NCBI RefSeq assembly: GCF_039555335.1
Contig: NC_092642.1
Location: forward strand, 19,286,382 to 19,350,381
DNA from: Amphiura filiformis
Taxonomy: Eukaryota; Echinodermata; Ophiuroidea; Amphilepidida; Amphiuridae
DNA length: 64,000 nucleotides
Direction of reading: 5' to 3'
The notes under the pieces are model-generated. The model saw only the letters and a program-made list of their open reading frames with translations, was not told where the DNA came from and searched no databases. Each line of letters starts with the position of its first letter. The stretch's first letter is position 1. The position numbers were made by a program, and so were the translations under genes. This document shows, piece after piece, positions 43,596 to 57,910 of the stretch.

Positions 43596-44025
43596 ATATG
43601 TGACGTGTCATGTCAAAAGGAGACACTTTTGGGCAGGTTATCAATTTTGAGATTTTTACATATCTTAAATATAGAGATATTTTGCTCCACAACACCGTTT
43701 TCCCCAATGAAATCGGACATTCCTAAGCGAAGATATTGAGTTCGGAAGTTATGGTATTATAAAATTGGAAATTGAGATAACGGCCTTTAAAAATATTATT
43801 GACAATGTTGAGAGTAGGAATTACCTTGAAAAATGTCTCAAAAAATACAAGATGCCAGTTATATTCCAGTCTGAAACTATCAGAGAATATTATTAACATT
43901 AATAACATCACAAATTCGCAACAAACCAAAATTGTGAAAAAATCACCCCTGGGCAGATTTTTGGCTATATCTCCATTTACGATCCTGCCCAAAAGTGTCT
44001 CCTTTTGACATGACACGTCACATAT
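43596..44025. mobile_element. MITE-like inverted repeat, ~430 bp
   Basis: The ends atatgtgacgtgtcatgtc + aaaaggagacacttttgggcagg and their complement are perfect over about 42 bases. Inner arms are also partly complementary. It lies five bases from the Polinton target-site duplication. The frames at 43,459-44,016 are shadows. Confidence 0.85.
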
Positions 44026-44135
44026 TTATATCAAATTTTTTTTTTTAATAATGATTAATTTCAAAAATGTCTTTAAAAAATCACACAAAAAAGGCTTAGC
44101 TGGTGAGATAGGTAAGTAGGTATAATTGAAGACCG

Positions 44136-44261
44136 AATTAAAAAGACTAGTTTGCGTCTGACGTCAGGGCAAAGGCGCAACGTGATTGGTTGCTGACCTG
44201 CGCAGTACGGCATTTGTGGTCTAGTTGACAGAACATCATACGCAAACTAGTCTTTTTAATT
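44136..44261. repeat. Inverted-repeat element, ~126 bp
   Basis: The ends aattaaaaagactagtttgcg and its complement enclose about 80 bases. No coding content. Confidence 0.8.
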
Positions 44262-44430
44262 GAAATAGCAAGGTGGGAATGATCATTGTTTAACATATGT
44301 GTGTGACGAGTCACAACGAAAGGTACCTCTTGTCGGTTCCTACATGTAGTACCAGTCAAACACCTTTTAAAATTTAACCTTTCTATAATCCTATTATTGG
44401 AAATGATAATTCTGGGAAGGATGTCTATAG

Positions 44431-44760
44431 AATAAGCCCAATCGGCATTGGAAGCTTGCAATGCACTGTAGGACAGTTTTTGCAGTTTTAGGACACTTTG
44501 TCCTTTGACCTTTCAGAAAATTCAGAAATATTGGGTTTTTGTACGTAAAAAATATAATCTAAAATGTTTTACAATATTTAAAACAAATATAAAAAATATT
44601 AGTGTTTTATAAATTAATTATTTGGTATTTTAATGATCAAAATTGTGACAATAATAAGAAAATTAATAATAATTACGTAAATTTTTCCGATATGTCAGAG
44701 GTCAAAGTGTCCCAAAACTGCTCTCAAAAACCGGAAGTTAGAATGGCGATTTGGCTTATT
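44431..44760. repeat. Inverted-repeat element, ~330 bp
   Basis: The ends aataagcccaatcggcattg and tggcgatttggcttatt are inverted with mismatches. Inner arms (gcagttttaggacactttg / caaagtgtcccaaaactgc) also pair. The centre is AT-rich. Confidence 0.7.
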
Positions 44761-44959
44761 GTTATATAAACATCTCAAAATAAGTAATTACCCCCCCTTA
44801 AATAATGGCCAATATTCAAACACGGGTTATTGTATTACAAATCTGTAAAATGCGTTGGAAGCAGAATTTATTTCTGCGCATTTTGTCACCTCATTTGATA
44901 CGATAGCTCAGAAAACAATAAAACACTGGTCAATTTAATGTAGTGAGATTCAGATTTGA

Positions 44960-45907
44960 ACTAGAGTCAACAGACGCTGAATACAAGCCGCAATTTGACC
45001 CCTATAACTTGACCCCTGGGTTACGGATGGGGTCAACTGCTCTTGCATTGTGCTTAGGATGTCATAAGAAATATTCCTGGTGAATTTCAGCTTAATCGGA
45101 ACTTATACATGGATTTTGATTTTTTAAATTTTTGATTGACCTTTTGACCCCCTTAATGACCTTTGACCTCAATGGAAAAAAAAACCTTATGTACACCGAC
45201 AAAATGCATTGTTCCAATTTTAATTAAAAAATTCTAAAATGTTTAGTTGTCGAGATAAAAATTCTTAAAGTTATTTAGCTAAAAACAGGAAGTGACCCCT
45301 TAATGACCTTTGACCCCCAAAATAAAAATACCATGCATACATCAGGTAACACTGATTCATGTATGATGGTTATATTACTCTGGTCTGTCTACATTTTGAG
45401 ACCAAATTTTTTTGAACATTTTTGATAATTTTGGTTTTTGACCGGAAGTAACCCCTTAATGACCTTTGACTCCAAAACTGTAGGTATCCTAAAGACCCTG
45501 GCTAGTAGCGATGCATGTGTGCTAATGGCGACTCTCTGCTATGTAATTTGTAAAGACAGTGATTTTTTGAATATTTTTTAGACTTTGACCGGAAATGACC
45601 CCTTAATGACCTTTGACCCCTTATCTGAGCACACCCTATAGACACCGACTAAAGTCGAGTCACATGATATAACCATGTCCTCATCGCATGAAATTTGTGG
45701 AAGGAGTAGCATTTTTTGTGAAATCACATTTTTGACCATTATAGCTAGGTCAAAGGTCACAGCAAGGTCAAAGTCAAATGGAAGGTTTTGCCTAGTTCAG
45801 TGGTCATTTGGCTCAAGTATGGTTGAAATCTGTCGAAGCATAAGAGAGCTAGGACGAAACGTGGCAATTCACGCAAAATGTCACGAGGTTGCCAGAAGAA
45901 AGAAAGA
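44960..45907. repeat. Array unit 1, family B
   Basis: Starts with the B end (actagagtcaacagacgc). Ends in a GAAGAAAGAAAG tract without a hairpin, followed at once by the A-type end. Confidence 0.8.
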
Positions 45908-46902
45908 ACTAGATCTGGTTACAGATCTGGACCTAGCCGGGGCCGGAAATGCCAGTCTTAACTTAAAGTTTGACCTTTGACCGGCTATTATAGACATCTC
46001 ACACCATTAATGGTGCATCACTGTAGCAGGGGCTTTATCCGTCTTCCATAGGCTGAGATACACCTACTTTTCTGTAATTTTAAACATTTTTTTGCAAATT
46101 TGACGTTTTGACCTCCTTAATGACCTTTGACCCCAATATAAAAAAAAACCCTCATATACACCAAGAAAATGCATTGTTACAGTTTAAATTAAAAAAATCT
46201 ACTATGCTTAGTTATGGAGATAAAAATTCTTGAAGTTATTTAGCTTAAAACCGGAAATGACGTCTAAATGACCTTTGACCAATAAAATAAAAATACTGTG
46301 CATACATCGGGCGTCGCTAATGCAAAGATGGAAGTTATCGGAGGCCGGCGTGGCTACGTTTTGAGATATAAAAAAGGAACATATTTGATGATTTTTGGTT
46401 TTTGACCGGAAGCGACCCCTTAATGACCTTTGACCCCAAAACTGTAGACACCCCAAAGACCCTAGTTGGTAGCAATGCATGTGTGCTAATGACAACACTC
46501 TGCTATGTAATTTGTAAAAACAGTGATTTTTTGAATATTTTTAGCTTTCAGACCGGAAATGACCCCTTAATGACCTTTGACCCCTTATCTGTGAACACCC
46601 TATAGGCACCGACCAAAGTCAAGTCACATGACCTAAGCATGTCACCATCACATGTTATTTGTGGAAGAAGATACATTTTATAGTAAAATCGCATTTTGCC
46701 ATTGTGAGCAGGTCAAAGGTCAAATGGAGTTCAATGTCATGTCACATGTGGGGACATAGTCAGTGTTGTTTGTGACCAAGTACGGTCAAAATCGGTCAAA
46801 GCATAACAGAGCTAGGGCGAAACGTGGCAAGTCACGCACGTGTTGCCAGAAGAAGAAAGATCCGATAGCATCACAAGACCTAGCCGGTGTCCCGGCTAGG
46901 TA
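45908..46902. repeat. Array unit 2, family A
   Basis: Complete A unit with the terminal hairpin at 46,878-46,901 (10-bp stem, 4-nt loop). Confidence 0.85.
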
Positions 46903-47849
46903 ACTAGATCTGGTTACAGATCTGGACCTAGCCGGGGCCGGAAATGCCAGTCTTAAAGTTTATGGACATCTCACACCATTAATGGTGCATCACTGTAGCA
47001 TGATGGGGCTTTATCCGTCTTCCATAGGCTGAGATACAGCTACTTTTCCGTAATTTTAAACATTTTTTGCAAATTTGACGTTTTGACCTCCTTAATGACC
47101 TTTGACCCCAATATAAAAAAAACCTCATATTTACCACGAAAATGCATTGTTACAGTTTAAATTTAAAAAATCTACTATGCTTAGTTATGGAGATAAAAAT
47201 TCGTAAACTTATTTAGCTTAAAACCGGAAATGACGTCTAAATGACCTTTGACCAAAAAAAAAAATAAAAATACTGTGCATACATCGGGTAACACTAATGC
47301 ATATATGAAGTTTATGTCACTCTGGTCTGGTTACGTTTTTAGATAAAAAAAAATGAACATATTTGATGATTTTTGGTTTTTGACCGGAAGCGACCCCTTA
47401 ATGACCTTTGACCCCGAAACTGTAGACACCTTAAAGACCCTGGTTGGTAACAATGCATGTGTGCTAATGACAACACTCTGCTATGTAATTTGTAAAAACA
47501 GTGATTTTTTGAATATTTTAGATTTCAAACCGGAAATGACCCCCTTAATGATCTTTGACCCCTTATCTGTGAACACCCTATAGACACTGGATATAGCCGA
47601 TGCATATGTGCAAGTGACATCATCGTACTATGTAATTTGTGGAAGAAGAAGCATTTTGAAGATATTTGGTTTTATACCGGAAATGACCCCTTAATGACCT
47701 TTGACCCCAAATTTGTTAACACCCTATAGACACTGGATATAGCCGATGCATATGTGCAAGTGACGTCAATGTAGGATGTAACATGTAAGAGAAGAAGCAT
47801 TTTGAAATTTGTTGCCAGAAGAAGAAGAAAGAAGAAGAAATAAGACCAC
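46903..47849. repeat. Array unit 3, family A, interrupted by a C unit
   Basis: The A unit runs into its GAA tract and is then interrupted by family C. The missing A tail (agatccgatagcatcacaag plus hairpin) reappears after the C unit, at about 48,807-48,850. Confidence 0.8.
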
Positions 47850-48798
47850 GAACACAGCCGTGTTGTAACCCCCAATGACCTTTGACCCCAAAATAAATGA
47901 AAACCCCATAGACATTGGCTAATGTCAATGCATGGGTGCACGTGGCATCACTTTGCTATGTTATTTGTGGCAGAAGGGGCATTTTGAAGGTTTTTCGTCT
48001 CAGGCCGGAAGTGACCCCTTAATGACCTTTGACCCGAAATAAAAAAATACCACATATGAATTGGGTAACCACAATTCATGTGTGAACATACCGTTACTGT
48101 CCTATGTTTTTCTTAGCAAATAAGACATTTTGAAGGTTTTTCGTTTTATACCGGAAGTGACCCCTTAATGACCTTTGACCCCACATCTGTGAGGACCCCA
48201 TAGACACTGGGTAATAACAATGCATGTGTGCAAGTGGTGTCACTGTCCTACGTAATTTGTGGGAGAAGAAGCATTTTAAAGGTATTTCGTTTTATACCGG
48301 AAGTGGCCCCTAATGACCTTTGACCCTAAATAAAAAATACCACATATACACAGGGTAACTACAATTTATGTGTGAACATACCGTTACTGTCCTATGTTTT
48401 TCTTAGCAAATAAAAAAATTGACGGTTTTTCGTTTTATACCGGAAGTGACCCCTTAATGACCTTTGACCCCAAATCTGTGAGGACCCCATAGACACTGGA
48501 TAATAACAATGCATGTGTGCAAGTGGTGTCACTGTCCTACGTAATCTGTGAGAGAAGAAGCATTTTGAGTTGAAATCACGTTTTTGACCCCTATGACCCC
48601 TGCGTGACCTTTGACCCCACGAATTTCATATGACATGTAGGGGCGTGGTCAATGATGGTTGTGACTAAGTTAGGTCAAAATCGGTGTAAGCATGTAAGTG
48701 CTAGAGCAAATGTAGTGGTCGGCAGAAAGAAGAAAGAAAGAAAGAAGAAAGAACCTGTAAGAAAAAAGACACAGCCGTGACTAACGTCACGGCTGTGT
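47850..48798. repeat. Array unit 4, family C, nested in unit 3
   Basis: The C end (acacagccgtgttgt) is at 47,850 and the 13-bp hairpin is at 48,769-48,798. The A-unit tail resumes directly afterwards, so C inserted into an A copy. Confidence 0.8.
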
Positions 48799-48854
48799 AA
48801 GAAGAAAGATCCGATAGCATCACAAGACCTAGCCGGTGTCCCGGCTAGGTAACT

Positions 48855-49857
48855 AGAACTAGATCTGGTTACAGATCTGGACCTAGCCGGGGCCGGAAAT
48901 GCCAGTCTTAACTTAAAGTTTGAACTTTGACCGGCTATTATGGACATCTCGCACCATTAATGGTGCATCACTGTAGCATGTTGGGGCTTTATCCGTCTTC
49001 CATAAGCTGAGACACAGCTACTTTTCCGTAATTTTGATTTTTTGTGCAAATTTGACGTTTTGACCTCCTTAATGACCTTTGACCCCAATATAAAAAAAAC
49101 CCTCATATACACCGAGAAAATGCATGGTTACAGATTAAATGAAAAAATCTACTGTGCTTACTTATGGAGATAAAAATTCTTAAAGTTATTTAGCTTAAAA
49201 CCGGAAATGACGTCTAAATGACCTTTGGCCAAAAAAATAAAAATACCGTGCATACCTTGAGTAACACTAATGCATATATGAAATTTATGTCACTCTGGTC
49301 TGGTTATGTTTTGAGATATAAAAAAATGAACATATTTGATGATTTTTGGTTTTTGACCGGAAGCGACCCCATAATGACCTTTGACCCCAAAACTGTAGAC
49401 ACCCCAAAAACCCTGGTTAGTAGCAATGCATGTGTGCTAATGACAATACTCTGCTATGTAATTTGTAAAAACAGTGATTTTTTGAATATTTTTAGCATTC
49501 AGACCAGAAATGACCCCCTTAATGACCTTTGACCCCTTATCTGTGAACACCCTATAGACACCGACCAAAGTCAAGTCACATGACTTAAGCATGTCACCAT
49601 CACATGTAATTTGTGGAAGAAGAAGCATTTTGAAGATATTTGGTTTTATACCGGAAATGACCCCTTAATGACCTTTGACCCCAAATTTGTGAACACCCTA
49701 TAGACACTGGATATAGCCGATGCATATGTGCAAGTGACGTTATTGTACGATGTAACATGTAAGAGAAGAAGCATTTTGAAATTTGTTGCCAGAAAGAAGA
49801 AAGAAGAAAGAAAGATCCGGTAGCATTTCAAGACCTAGCCGGTGTCCCGGCTAGGTA
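48855..49857. repeat. Array unit 5, family A
   Basis: Complete A unit preceded by a duplicated actag. Terminal hairpin at 49,833-49,856. Confidence 0.85.
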
Positions 49858-50785
49858 ACTAGAGTCAACAGACGCTGAATACAAGCCGCAATTTGACCCT
49901 ATAACTTGACCCCTGGGTTACGGATGGGGTCAACTGCTCTTGCATTGTGCTTAGGATGTCATAAGAAATATTCCTGGTGAATTTCAGCTTAATCGGAACT
50001 TATACATGGATTTTGATTTTTGAAAATTTTTGATTGACCTTTTGACCCCCTTAATGACATTTGACCTCAATGAAAAAAAACCTTATATACACCGACAAAA
50101 TGCATTGTTCTAATTTTAATTAAAAATTCTAACATGTTTAGTTCTTGAGATAAAAATTCTTGAAGTTATTTAGCTAAAAACAGGAAGTGACCCCTTAATG
50201 ACCTTTGACCCCCAAAATAAAAATACCATACATACATCAGGTAACACTGATTCATGTATGATGGTTATATTACTCTGGTCTGTCTACATTTTGAGACAAA
50301 ATTTTTTGAACATTTTTGATAATTTTGGTTTTTGACCGGAAGTAACCCCTTAATGACATTTGACCCCAAAACTGTAGGCATCCTAAAGACCCTGGCTAGT
50401 AGCAATGCATGTGTGCTAATGGCGACTCTCTGCTATGTAATTTGTAAAGACAGTGATTTTTGAATATTTTTTAGACTTTGACCGGAAATGACCCCTTAAT
50501 GACCTTTGACCCCTTATCTGAGCACACCCTATAGACACCGACTAAAGTCGAGTCACATGATATAACCATGTTCTCATCGCATGAAATTTGTGGAAGGAGT
50601 AGCATTTTTTGTGAAATCACATTTTTGACCATTATAGCTAGGTCAAAGGTCACAGCGAGGTCAAAGTCAAATGGAAGGTTTGGCCTAGCCCAATGGTCAT
50701 TTGGGTCAACTTTGGTTGAAATCTGTCAATCCCTTGCGGAGCTACATGCAGTTGATTGCGGTTGCCAGAAGAAAGAAGAAAGAAA
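49858..50785. repeat. Array unit 6, family B
   Basis: B unit ending in a GAAGAAAG tract without a hairpin. Confidence 0.8.
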
Positions 50786-51958
50786 CTAGAGTCAACAGAC
50801 GCTGAATACAAGCCGCAATGTGACCCCTATAACTTGACCCCTGGGTTACGGATGGGGTCAACTGCTCTTGCATTGTGCTTAGGATGTCATAAGAAATATT
50901 CCTGGTCAATTTCAGCTTAATCGGAACTTATACATGGATTTTGATTTTTTAAATTTTTGATTGACCTTTTGCACCCCTTAATGACCTTTGACCTCAATGA
51001 AAAAAAAACCTTATGTACACCGACAAAATGCATTGTTCCAATTTTAATTAAAAAATTCTAACATGTTCAGTTCTTGAGATAAAAATTCTTGAAGTTATTC
51101 AGCTAAAAACAGGAAGTGACCCCTTAATGACCTTTGACCCCCCAAAATAAAAATACCATGCATACATCAGGTAACACTGATTCATGTATGATGGTTATAT
51201 TACTCTGGTCTGTTTACATTTTGAGATAAAATTTTTTGAACATTTTTGATAATTTTGGTTCTTGACCGGAAGTAACCCCTTAATGACATTTGACCCCAAA
51301 ACTGTAGACATCCTAAGGACCCTAGCTAATAGCAATGCATGTGTGTTAATGGCGACTCTCTGCTATGTAATTTGTACAGACAGTGATTTTTTGAATATTT
51401 TTTACAAATTTTTCAGATTTTGACCGGAAATGACCCCTTAATGACCTTTGACCTCAATTCTTTTTAGGAAGTTTTAAGCACTGCCACATGTTGATTCATA
51501 TGCATGAGTCACATGATCATTGCATGTAATTTGTGGAAGGAGTAGCATTTTTTGTGAAATCACATTTTTGACCATTATAGCTAGGTCAAAGGTCACAGCG
51601 AAGTCAAAGTCAAATGGAAGGTTTGGCCTAGCCCAGTGGTCATTTGGCTCAACTTTGGTTGAAATCTGTCAAAGCATAAGAGAGCTAGGGCGAAACGTGG
51701 CAAGTCACGCAAAATGTCACGTTTTGCCAAGAAAAAGGGAAAAAATCACGTTTTTGACCATTATAGCTAGGTCAAAGGTCACAACAAGGTCAAAGTGAAA
51801 TGGAAGTTTTGGACTAGCACAGTGGTCACTTGGTTCAAATGTGGTTGAAATCTGTCGATGCCTTGCGGAGCTAGAGCTGGTTGCCAGAAAGAAAGAAGAA
51901 GAAGAAGAAGAAGAATTAGAAGAAGACAGAACAAGCCGACATCTGTCGTCGGCTTGTA
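50786..51958. repeat. Array unit 7, family B, long
   Basis: B unit with a partially duplicated 3' part (the gaccattatagctaggtcaa block occurs twice) and the B hairpin at 51,931-51,957. Confidence 0.8.
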
Positions 51959-52888
51959 ACTAGAGTCAACAGACGCTGAGTACAAGCCGCAATTTGACCC
52001 CTCTAACTTGACCCCATGGGTCACGGATGGGGTCAACTGCTCTTGCATTGTGCTTAATTAGGATGTCATAAGAAATATTCCTGGTCAATTTCAGCTTAAT
52101 CGGAACTTATACATGGATTTTGATTTTTTAAATTTTTGATTGACCTTTTGACCCCTTAATGACCTTTGACCTCAATGAAAAAAAAAATCTTATGTACACC
52201 GACAAAATGCATTGTTCCAATTTTAATTTAAAAATTCTAACATGTTCAGTTCTTGAGATAAAAATTCTTAAAGTTATTCAGCTAAAAACAGGAAGTGACC
52301 CCTTAATGACCTTTGACCCCCAAAATAAAAATACCATGCATACATCAGGGAACACTAATTCAAGTATGTTGGTTATATTATTCTGGTCTGTTTACATTTT
52401 GAGATAAAAATTTTTTGAACATTTTTGATAATTTTGGTTTTTGACAGGAAGTAACCCCTTAATGACCTTTGACCCCAAAACTGTAGGCATCCTAAAGACC
52501 CTGGCTAGTAGCAATGCATGTGTGCTAATGGCGACTCTCTGCTATGTAATTTGTAAAGACAGTGATTTTTTGAATATTTTTAGACTTTGACCGGAAATGA
52601 CCCTTGATGACCTTTGACCCCTTATCTGAGCACACCCTATAGACACCGACTAAAGTCGAGTCACATGATATAACCATGTCCTCATCGCATGAAATTTGTG
52701 GAAGGAGTAGCATTTTTTTGAAATCACATTTTTGACCATTATAGCTAGGTCAAAGGTCACAGCAAGGTCAAAGTCAAATGGAAGGTTTGGCCTAGCCCAG
52801 TGGTCTTTTGGGTTAAGTTTGGTTGAAATCTGTCAATCCCTTGCGGAGCTAGATGCAGTTGATTGCGGTTGCCAGAAGAAGAAAGAAG
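51959..52888. repeat. Array unit 8, family B
   Basis: B unit ending in a GAA tract without a hairpin. Confidence 0.8.
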
Positions 52889-53886
52889 AACTAGATCTGG
52901 TTACAGATCTGGACCTAGCCGGGGCCAGAAATGCCAGTCTTAACTTAAAGTTTGACCTTTGACCGGCTATTATAGACATCTCACACCATTAATGGTGCAT
53001 CACTGTAGCAGGGCTTTATCCGTCTTCCATAGGCTGAGATACACCTACTTTTCTGTAATTTTAAACATTTTTTTTGCAAATTTGACGTTTTGACCTCCTT
53101 AATGACCTTTGACCCCAATATAAAAAAAACCTCATATACACCGAGAAAATGCATTGTTACAGTTTAAATTAAAAAATCTATTATGCTTAGTTATGGAGAT
53201 AAAAATTCTTGAAGTTATTTAGCTTAAAACCGGAAATGACGTCTAAATGACCTTTGACCAAAAAAATAAAAATACTGTGCATACATCGGGTAACACTAAT
53301 GCATATATGAAGTTTATATCACTCTGGTCTGGTTACGTTTTGAGATATAAAAAAATGAACATATTTGATGATTTTTGGTTTTTGACCGGAAGCGACCCCT
53401 TAATGACCTTTGACCCCAAAACTGTAGACACCCCAAAGACCCTAGTTGGTAGCAATGCATGTGTGCTAATGACAACACTCTGCTATGTAATTTGTAAAAA
53501 CAGTGATTTTTTGAATATTTTTAGCTTTCAGACCGGAAATGACCCCTTTAATGACCTTTGACCCCTTATCTGTGAACACCCTATAGGCACCGACCAAAGT
53601 CAAGTCACATGACCTAAGCATGTCACCATCACATGTTATTTGTGGAAGAAGATACATTTTATAGTAAAAATCGCATTTTTGCCATTGTGAGCAGGTCAAA
53701 GGTCAAATGGAGTTCAATGTCATGTCACATGTGGGGACATAGTCAGTGTTGTTTGTGACCAAGTACGGTCAAAATCGGTCAAAGCATAACAGAGCTAGGG
53801 CGAAACGTGGCAAGTCACGCACGTGTTGCCAGAAGAAGAAAGATCCGATAGCATCACAAGACCTAGCCGGTGTCCCGGCTAGGTAA
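52889..53886. repeat. Array unit 9, family A
   Basis: A unit with the terminal hairpin at 53,861-53,884. Very close to unit 2 in its second half. Confidence 0.85.
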
Positions 53887-54963
53887 CTAGACTAAGCTGT
53901 GGTCTAACCCACGAACACAGCCGTGTTGTTACCCCTAATGACCTTTGACCCCAAAATATATGAAAACGGCCATAGACATTGGCTAATGTCAATGCATGGG
54001 TGCATGTGGCACCACTTTGCTATGTTACTTGTGACAGAAGGGGCATTTTGAAGGTTTTTCGTCTCAGACCGGAAGTGACCCCTTAATGACATTTGACCCC
54101 AAATAAGAAAATACCACATATGAATTGGGTACCCACAATTCATGTGTGAACATACCGTTACTGTCCTATGTTTTTCTTAGCAAATACAAATTTTTGACGG
54201 TTTTTCGTTTTATACCGAAAGTGACCCCTTAATGACCTTTGACCCCAAATCTGTGAGGACCCCATGGACACTGGATAATAACAATGCATGTATGCAAGTG
54301 GTGTTACTGTCCGACGTAATTTGTGGGAGAAGAAGCATTTTAAAGGTATTTCGTTTTGTACCGGAAGTGGCCCTTAATGACCTTTGACCCTAAATAAAAA
54401 ATACCACATATACACAGGGTAACTACAATTTATGTGTGAACATACCGTTACTGTCCTATGTTTTTCTTAGCAAATAAAAAAATTGAAATTTTTTCGTTTT
54501 ATACCGGAAGTGACCCCTTAATGACCTTTGACCCCAAATCTGTGAGGACCCCATAGACACTGGATAATTACAATGCATGTGTGCAAGTGGTGTCACTGTC
54601 CTACGTAATCTGTGAGAGAAGAAGCATTTTGAGTTGAAATCACGTTTTTGACCCCTATGACCCCTGCGTGACCTTTGACCCCACAAGTTTCATATGACAT
54701 GTAGGGGCATGGTCAATGATGGTTGTGACCAAGCTAGGTCAAAATCAGTGTAAGCATGTAAGTGCTAGAGCAAATGTAGTGGTCGGCAGAAAGAAGAAAG
54801 AAAGAAAGAAGAAAGAACCTGTAAGAAAAAAGACACAGCCGTGACTAACGTCACGGCTGTGTAAAGAAGAAGAATTGGAAAGAGACAGCACAAGCCGACG
54901 TTTGACGTCGGCTTGTAAGAATTGAGAAGAGACAGAACAAGCCGACATTCGTCGTCGGCTTGT
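53887..54963. repeat. Array unit 10, family C with two B hairpins
   Basis: C unit with its hairpin at 54,833-54,862, then two successive B-type hairpins at 54,890-54,916 (12-bp stem) and 54,937-54,963, each behind a GAA tract. The stacked ends suggest serial nested insertion or end duplication. Confidence 0.8.
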
Positions 54964-55965
54964 AACTAGATCTGGTTACAGATCTGGACCTAGCCAGGGG
55001 CCGGAAATGCCAGTCTTAACTTAAAGTTTGACCTTTGACCGGCTATTATGGACATCTCACATAATGGTGCATCACTGTAGCATGTAGGGGCTTTATCCGT
55101 CTTCCACAGGCTGAGATACAGCTACTTTTCCGTAATTTTAAACATTTTTTTGCAAATTTGACGTTTTGACCTCCTTAATGACCTTTGACCCCAATATAAA
55201 AAAACCTTATATACACCGAGAAAATGCATTGTTACAGAAAAAAATAAAAAAATCTACTATGCTTAGTTATGGAGAAAAAACTCTTGAAGTTATTTAGCTT
55301 AAAACCGGAAATGACGTCTAAATGACCTTTGACCAAAAAATAAAAAATACCGTGCATACATCGGGTAACACTAATGCACATATGAAGTTTATATCACTCT
55401 GGTCTGGTCACGTTTTGAGATATAAAAAAATTAACATATTTGATGATTTTTGGTTTTTGACCGGAAGCGACCCCTTAATGACCTTTGACCCCAAAACTGT
55501 AGACACCCTTAAGACCCTGGTTAGTAGCAATGCATGTGTGCTAATGACAACACTCTGCTATGTAATTTGTAAAGACAGTGATTTTTTGAATATTTTTAGC
55601 ATTCTGACCGGAAATGACCCCTTAATGACCTTTGACCCCTTATATGTGAACACCCTATAGACACCAACCAAAGTCAAGTCACATGACCTAAGCATGTCAC
55701 CATCACATGTAATTTGTGGAAGAAGAAGCATTTTGAAGATATTTGGTTTTATACCGGAAATGACCCCTTAATGACCTTTGACCCCAAATCTGTGAACACC
55801 CTATAGACACTGGATATAGACAATGCATATGTGCAAGTGACGTCATTGTACGATGTAACATGTAAGAGAAGAAGCATTTTGAAATGTGTTGCCAGAAAGA
55901 AGAAAGAAAGAAGAAAGAAAGATCCGGTAGCATTTCAAGACCTAGCCGGTGTCCCGGCTAGGTAA
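54964..55965. repeat. Array unit 11, family A
   Basis: A unit with the terminal hairpin at 55,940-55,963. Confidence 0.85.
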
Positions 55966-56954
55966 CTAGAGTCAACAGACGCTGAATACAAGCCGCAATT
56001 TAACCCCTATAACTTGACCCCTGGGTCACGGATGGGGTCAACTGCTCTTGCATTGTGCTTAGGATGTCATAAGAAATATTCCTGGTGAATTTCAGCTTAA
56101 TCGGAACTTATACATGGATTTTGATTTTTGAAAATTTTTGATTGACCTTTTGACCCCCTTAATGACCTTTGACCTCAATGGAAAAAAAACCTTATGTACA
56201 CCGACAAAATGCATTGTTCCAATTTTAATTAAAAAATTCTACTATGTTCAGTTGTCGAGATAAAAATTCTTGAAGTTATCTAGCTAAAAACAGGAAGTGA
56301 CCCCTTAATGACCTTTGACCCCCAAAATAAAAATACCGTGCATACATCAGGTAACACTGATTCATGTATGATGGTTATATTACTCTGGTCTGTTTACATT
56401 TTGAGATACAATTTTTTTGAACATTTTTGATAATTTTGGTTTTTGACCGGAAGTAACCCCTTAATGACCTTTGACCCCAAAACTGTAGGCATCCTAAATA
56501 CCCTGGCTAGTAGCGATGCATGTGTGCTAATCGCGACTCTCTGCTATGTAATTTGTAAAGACAGTGATTTTTTTTTTTTTTTTTAGACTTTGACCGGAAA
56601 TGACCCCTTAATGACCTTTGACCTCTTATCTGAGCACACCCTATAGACACCGACTAAAGTCGAGTCACATGATATAACCATGTCCCCATCGCATGAAATT
56701 TGTGGAAGGAGTAGCATTTTTTGTGAAATCACATTTTTAACCATTATAGCTAGGTCAAAGGTCACAGCGAGGTCAAAGTCAAATGGAAGGTTTGGCCTAG
56801 CCCAGTGGTCATTTGGGTTAACTTTGGTTGAAATCTGTCAATCCCTTGCGGAGCTACATGCAGTTGATTGCGGTTGCCAGAAGAAAGAAGAAAGAAGAAA
56901 GAAGAAGAATTGAGAAGAGACAGAACAAGCCGACATTCGTCGTCGGCTTGTAAC
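55966..56954. repeat. Array unit 12, family B
   Basis: B unit with the B hairpin at 56,925-56,951 and a homopolymer T-run near 56,568-56,584. Confidence 0.85.
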
Positions 56955-57910
56955 TACTAGATCTGGTTACAGATCTGGACCTAGCCGGGGCCGGAAATGC
57001 CAGTCTTAACTTAAAGTTTGACCTTAGACCGGCTATTATGGACATCTCACACCATTAATGGTGCATCACTGTAGCATGTAGGGGCTTTATCCGTCTTCCA
57101 TAGGCTGAGATACAGCTACTTTTCCGTAATTTTAACATTTTTTGCAAATTTGACGTTTTGACCTCCTTAATGACCTTTGACCCCAATATTTAAAAAACCT
57201 CATATACACTGAGAAAATGCATTGTTACAGAATAAAAAAAAAAAATCTACTATGCTTAGTTATGGAGATAAAAATTCTTGAAGTTATTTAGCTTAAAACC
57301 GGAAATGACGTCTAAATGACCTTTGACCAAAAAAAAAAAATACCGTACATGCATCGGGTAACACTCATGCATATATGAAGTTTATATCACTCTGGTCTGG
57401 TTACGTTTTGAGATTTTAAAAAATGAACATATTTGATGATTTTTGGTTTTTGACCGGAAGTGACCCCTTAATGACCTTTGACCCCAAAACTGTAAACATC
57501 CCAAAGACCCTGGTTGGTAGCAATGCATGTATGCTAATGACAACACTCTGCTATGTAATTTGTAAAAGCAGTGATTTTTTGAATATTTTTAGCTTTCAGA
57601 CCGGAAATGACCCCCTTAATGACCTTTGACCCAAATTCTGTGAATAACTTATAGGCACTGGATATAGCCGATGCATATGTGTAAGTGACATTATCGTACT
57701 ATGTAATTTGTGGCAGAAGAAGCATTTTGAAGATATTTGGTTTTATACCGGAAATGACCCCTTAATGACCTTTGACCCCAAATTTGTGAATATCCTATAG
57801 ACACTGGATATAGCCGATGCATATGTGCAAGTGACGTCATTGTAGGATGTAACATATAGGAAAAGAAGCATTTTGAAATTTGTTGCCAGAAGAAAGAAAG
57901 AAGCAGAAGA
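56955..57910. repeat. Array unit 13, family A
   Basis: A unit without a terminal hairpin. Almost identical to unit 14. Confidence 0.85.

Noticed and set aside
47353-47583. A recurring ~70-100-residue frame in many array units, containing ...FDDFWFLTGSDPLMTFDP...
   Set aside because: It recurs because the DNA repeats. Stops, frames and lengths vary between units and no start or splice context is kept, so it is not a protein family.
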